Part shown: piece by piece, positions 61,478 through 64,000 of the stretch
Layout: each line of letters opens with the position of its first letter
How positions within the stretch are numbered: position 1 is the stretch's first letter
Source of the DNA: Nocardioides sp. Iso805N
GTDB lineage: Bacteria > Actinomycetota > Actinomycetes > Propionibacteriales > Nocardioidaceae
Length of the DNA: 64,000 nt
Assembly: GCF_000364605.1 (NCBI RefSeq)
Contig: NZ_KB822587.1
Span: 1-64,000, forward strand
Direction: 5' to 3'
Translations under genes and position numbers: made by a program
The notes under the pieces: model-generated
What the model was told of the DNA's origin: nothing
The model's input: the letters and a program-made list of their open reading frames with translations, nothing else
The model's database searches: none

Positions 61478-62155
61478 GTGACCACGGAGACGGACAGCAA
61501 GCGGCGCAAGCACGCGGCCGGCGAGGCGACCCGCATCACCCTGCTCGAGGCGGCAGAGCGCCTCTTCGCCTTCAGGGGCATCGACGGCGTCTCGCTCCGT
61601 GAGATCCAGCAGGCCGCCGGGCAGTCGAACGCCTCGGTCGTCGGCTACCACTTCGGCTCCAAGGCCGGCCTGGTCCAAGCCCTGATCGCCTACCGCCATC
61701 CGGGCGTCGAGGCGGAGCGGGGGGCGGCACTGGCCGCACTGGAGGCCGAGGTGAGCGAACGCGACCCGGCTCGCGCCACCGCTCGCGAGCTGGTCTCGGT
61801 GATCGTCGATCCACTGGTCTCGAGCATCCGGCGCGGCGAGATGTACGCCCCCTTCCTGGCTCGACTCAGCGAGGACCCCAAGGCCCGGAGCGAGTACTGG
61901 CCCGCGGGCATCGACGACGACCTCACCACCGAGGTGGCCGAGCGCCTGATCGATGCGGTCCTCGACAAGCACCCCGAACGAGTCCGACGCGCTCGATCCC
62001 GCCAGTTCCTGGTCTCCGCGCTGCACGTCCTCGGTGACCACGCCCGCAACGGCAGCCCGCTGAGTGACGTCAGGGTCGCGACCTACGTCGACGGCTGGGC
62101 CGCGCTGCTGACCGCCCGCGTCTCGCCGCAGACGCAGGCGCTGCTGGATCCCTGA
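61478..62155 (+). CDS. TetR-family transcriptional regulator
   Basis: Regulator of 225 residues starting at GTG 61478 behind GAGGTGAG. The N-terminal HTH (about 18-63) reads ITLLEAAERLFAFRGIDGVSLREIQQAAG with ASVVGYHFGSKAGLVQALI; the rest is an all-helical ligand-binding domain with FLARLSEDPKAR. It is divergent from the amidohydrolase-Ltp-DUF35 operon and is probably its repressor, released by an acyl-CoA intermediate as for KstR-type regulators. It converges on the DUF2889 gene with 12 bp between stops. Confidence 0.9.
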   Translation: MTTETDSKRRKHAAGEATRITLLEAAERLFAFRGIDGVSLREIQQAAGQSNASVVGYHFGSKAGLVQALIAYRHPGVEAERGAALAALEAEVSERDPARATARELVSVIVDPLVSSIRRGEMYAPFLARLSEDPKARSEYWPAGIDDDLTTEVAERLIDAVLDKHPERVRRARSRQFLVSALHVLGDHARNGSPLSDVRVATYVDGWAALLTARVSPQTQALLDP

Positions 62156-62167
62156 TCCGCGCGGTGG

Positions 62168-63184
62168 TCAGGTCTGCAGCGATCGCGCCATCGCGGGCAC
62201 GTCACCGAGCGCGCGCAGCGCATCGTTGAGGTGCGTGCAGCCTGCGGTTCCGGCGAGCGATGTCAGCACCACCTCGCGCAGGTCGGCGAGCGGGACGCCG
62301 ACCAGGCGGTGAACCTGCCGGGTGGCGAGCGGGCACTCGGCGTACGGAAGGACCCGTGGCTCCGGGATCACCTCGAGCAGCTCGCCCGTGCGCAGACCGG
62401 CGGTTGCGGTCAGCCCGTACTCGTGGACGGCGACCCGACCGCCGTCGGGCGTGGTGGCGGAGTCCTGGAACATGGCGTCCACCCGGATCAGCTCGCCCTC
62501 CAGCCAGACGTCGATACGCCGCATCCGTCGCATCGACATCTCGCTGATCTCCGCGACCTCGTGCCAGGCCCACGGATCGGGGTCCTCGGCGAGGGGACGG
62601 ACGGCACAGGTCCGATGCGTCCACCGAGAGCTTCCGTCGGGCGCCAGCCCGCTCGATCCGGGCATGAAGCCGGTACAGATCCCCACCATAGGCCGGGTGT
62701 GCCCCTTGGCCTGGCTGATCTCCAGCAGCCGCTCGACGGGGATCCACTGGGCTGCGGCGAAGCCGCTGATCAGGGTCGCTCCCGGGGTGTCGTCCACGAG
62801 CAGGCTCGAGGGCCGTCCAGGGTCCTGGAGCTCCGGGACCTGGTCGGCCACCGTCGCCCGGAAGCCGCCCATCGCTCCGCTGCCCACCAGCTCGTCGATC
62901 TCGCGCGGCTCCCCGTCCGGCGCGGCGCGAAGAGCGAAGTGCAACACCTTGCGACCCGGCGAGACGTCGACGTCGACGCGCTCCTCGTGCAGCACCACCG
63001 GCGCGCCGCGCTCCGGGGTCAGCAGGTCACGACCACGGCCCGCGAGCCAGAGGTCGGTGCCGAGGCCATCGGACCAGGTCATGTCGATCGTCGTCGTACG
63101 GCGCAGCGAGCCGGGCCGGCGCGCGGGGGTCGCGTCCGCCGGCCCACGCGGCGTGAGCTCCTCGGGCACGTAGATCGCACTCAT
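62168..63184 (-). CDS. DUF2889 domain protein
   Basis: Protein of 338 residues; ATG 63184 is preferred over ATG 63190 because GGAGAGGG is at the right distance. The C-terminal part carries the DUF2889-type pattern: RRIDVWLEGELIRVDAMFQD, and GTAGCTHLNDALRALGD at the end with the conserved Cys-Thr-His. DUF2889 proteins have no established biochemical role but are frequent in acyl-CoA and aromatic degradation clusters of actinobacteria and proteobacteria. It lies 20 bp after the acyl-CoA dehydrogenase stop and is probably in its operon. Confidence 0.72.
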   Translation of the reverse strand: MSAIYVPEELTPRGPADATPARRPGSLRRTTTIDMTWSDGLGTDLWLAGRGRDLLTPERGAPVVLHEERVDVDVSPGRKVLHFALRAAPDGEPREIDELVGSGAMGGFRATVADQVPELQDPGRPSSLLVDDTPGATLISGFAAAQWIPVERLLEISQAKGHTRPMVGICTGFMPGSSGLAPDGSSRWTHRTCAVRPLAEDPDPWAWHEVAEISEMSMRRMRRIDVWLEGELIRVDAMFQDSATTPDGGRVAVHEYGLTATAGLRTGELLEVIPEPRVLPYAECPLATRQVHRLVGVPLADLREVVLTSLAGTAGCTHLNDALRALGDVPAMARSLQT

Positions 63185-63203
63185 CGGCATCCCTCTCCGG
63201 TCA

Positions 63204-64000
63204 TCATCGGGCGGCGGCGATGTCGCGCCCGATGATCTCCTTCATCACCTCGGTGGTCCCGCCGTAGATGGTCTGGATCCGTGAGTCGATGAAGGCGCGA
63301 CCCACCGGATACTCCATCATGTAGCCGTAGCCGCCGTGCAGCTGCAGGCACCGATCGGTCACCCGCTTCTGCAGCTCGGTCGACCACCACTTCGCCTTCG
63401 CCGCGTCGACCGCCGTCAGCTCGCCGGCGTTGAGGTTGAGCGTCGCCGCCTCGAGGAAGGCACGCGTCACGTCCAGCTCAGTCTGCATCTCGGCGAGCGC
63501 GAAACGGGTGTTCTGCAGGTCGATGATCGGCGCGCCGTAGGCACGGCGGTTCGTGGTGTAGTCGATGGTCCAGTCGAGCACGGCCTCAGCGGATCCGATG
63601 GCGTACCACGCGATCGACATCCGCTCGCGCGGCAGCCGCTCCATCAGGTGCGGGAGCCCGCGACCCTCGGTGCCCAGCAGGTTCGTGGCGGGAACCCGGA
63701 CGTTGTCGAAGAAGAGCTCCGCCGTGTCCTGCGCGTGCATGCCGACCTTGTCGAGCTTGCGGCCCCGCTCGAACCCCGGCGTACCGGTGTCGACGATGAG
63801 CAGGCTCAGACCCGATCGGCCCTCGGTCTGATCGGTGCGGGCCGCGACGACCACGACGTCCGAGCTGATCCCGTTGGTGATGAAGGTCTTGCTGCCGTTG
63901 ATGACCCACTCGTCACCGTCGCGCACCGCACTGGTCCGGATGCCCCGGAGATCGCTGCCCGCGCCGGGCTCCGTCATCGCGATCGAGCTGACGATCTCGC
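63204..64000 (-). CDS. Acyl-CoA dehydrogenase (partial, N-terminus outside the window)
   Basis: C-terminal two thirds (about 265 residues) of an acyl-CoA dehydrogenase. The frame is open to the window edge and reads EIVSSIAMTEPGAGSDLRG at the cut, so ATG 63977 is an internal methionine. Further signatures are INGSKTFITNG, LGTEGRGLPHLM, LHGGYGYMMEYPVGRAFID and IYGGTTEVMKEIIGRDI; the loop that carries the usual catalytic Glu reads YGGTTEVM, as in long-chain/Mycobacterium FadE-type enzymes. It would supply the alpha,beta-desaturation step for the neighbouring pathway. Confidence 0.9.
   Translation of the reverse strand, partial: EIVSSIAMTEPGAGSDLRGIRTSAVRDGDEWVINGSKTFITNGISSDVVVVAARTDQTEGRSGLSLLIVDTGTPGFERGRKLDKVGMHAQDTAELFFDNVRVPATNLLGTEGRGLPHLMERLPRERMSIAWYAIGSAEAVLDWTIDYTTNRRAYGAPIIDLQNTRFALAEMQTELDVTRAFLEAATLNLNAGELTAVDAAKAKWWSTELQKRVTDRCLQLHGGYGYMMEYPVGRAFIDSRIQTIYGGTTEVMKEIIGRDIAAAR

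Noticed and set aside
1..64000. CRISPR arrays, insertion sequences, integrases, phage genes, origins
   Set aside because: I saw no regularly spaced repeats, transposase or integrase motifs, att-like repeats beside the tRNA, or DnaA-box cluster.

Overview
The window is high-GC (about 70%) DNA with dense, short-spaced operons, many ATGA/GTGA stop-start overlaps, an F420-type (LLM-class) oxidoreductase, a SigF-family sigma factor, a PknB-type kinase and a typical actinobacterial rRNA leader. It is chromosomal DNA of an actinobacterium, most like the Nocardioidaceae/Propionibacteriales. That placement is inferred from gene content and the 16S 5' end, not from a search. I see no insertion sequence, phage gene, CRISPR array or replication origin.

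Layout. 1-718: 5' end of a 16S rRNA gene (minus strand) with its leader and two tandem promoters. 719-6560: housekeeping and signalling genes: tyrS, a receptor Ser/Thr kinase, an aldo/keto reductase, a CAU-anticodon tRNA with a strong hairpin terminator, and a LuxR-type response regulator divergent from a SigF-like sigma factor. 7046-14564: a four-gene MacB/FtsX-type ABC export operon with two ATPases and two large permeases; the first ATPase carries an AbrB-like tail. 14632-20852: a hexuronate catabolic operon (uxaC, kdgK, uxuB, uxuA) facing a LacI regulator, with a clear LacI-type operator between them. 20885-22671: two LysR regulators that converge and overlap.

22750-35480 is one long minus-strand run: a lipoprotein binding protein and LivG/F/H/M transporter, then family III CoA transferase, CitE-like lyase, acyl-CoA dehydrogenase, SDR, FAS1-like/MaoC hydratase, thiolase, MaoC, a second acyl-CoA dehydrogenase and a LysR. 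CoA transferase + FAS1-like hydratase + CitE-like lyase is the combination known for itaconate (C5-dicarboxylate) breakdown to pyruvate and acetyl-CoA, so I infer uptake and breakdown of a branched or C5 acid. A divergent GntR protein built as a tandem duplication probably controls it.

37072-63977 holds further acyl-CoA catabolic operons: two coupled acyl-CoA ligases; a second Liv transporter in which both permeases and one ATPase are fused into one 913-residue protein, followed by a ligase and an SDR; a thiolase/hydrolase/LLM oxidoreductase/CoA transferase operon; two coupled thioesterases; an 813-residue double CoA transferase lacking the usual catalytic aspartates; and an amidohydrolase/Ltp thiolase-like/DUF35/73-residue cysteine-containing protein/thioesterase operon facing a TetR regulator. 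Ltp-DUF35 pairs are known as retro-aldolases in steroid side-chain breakdown, so this island plausibly degrades one or more cyclic or branched carboxylic acids (terpenoid- or steroid-like). The substrate cannot be read from the sequence. A 9-mer (AATGAGTTA) recurs in three of these promoter regions.
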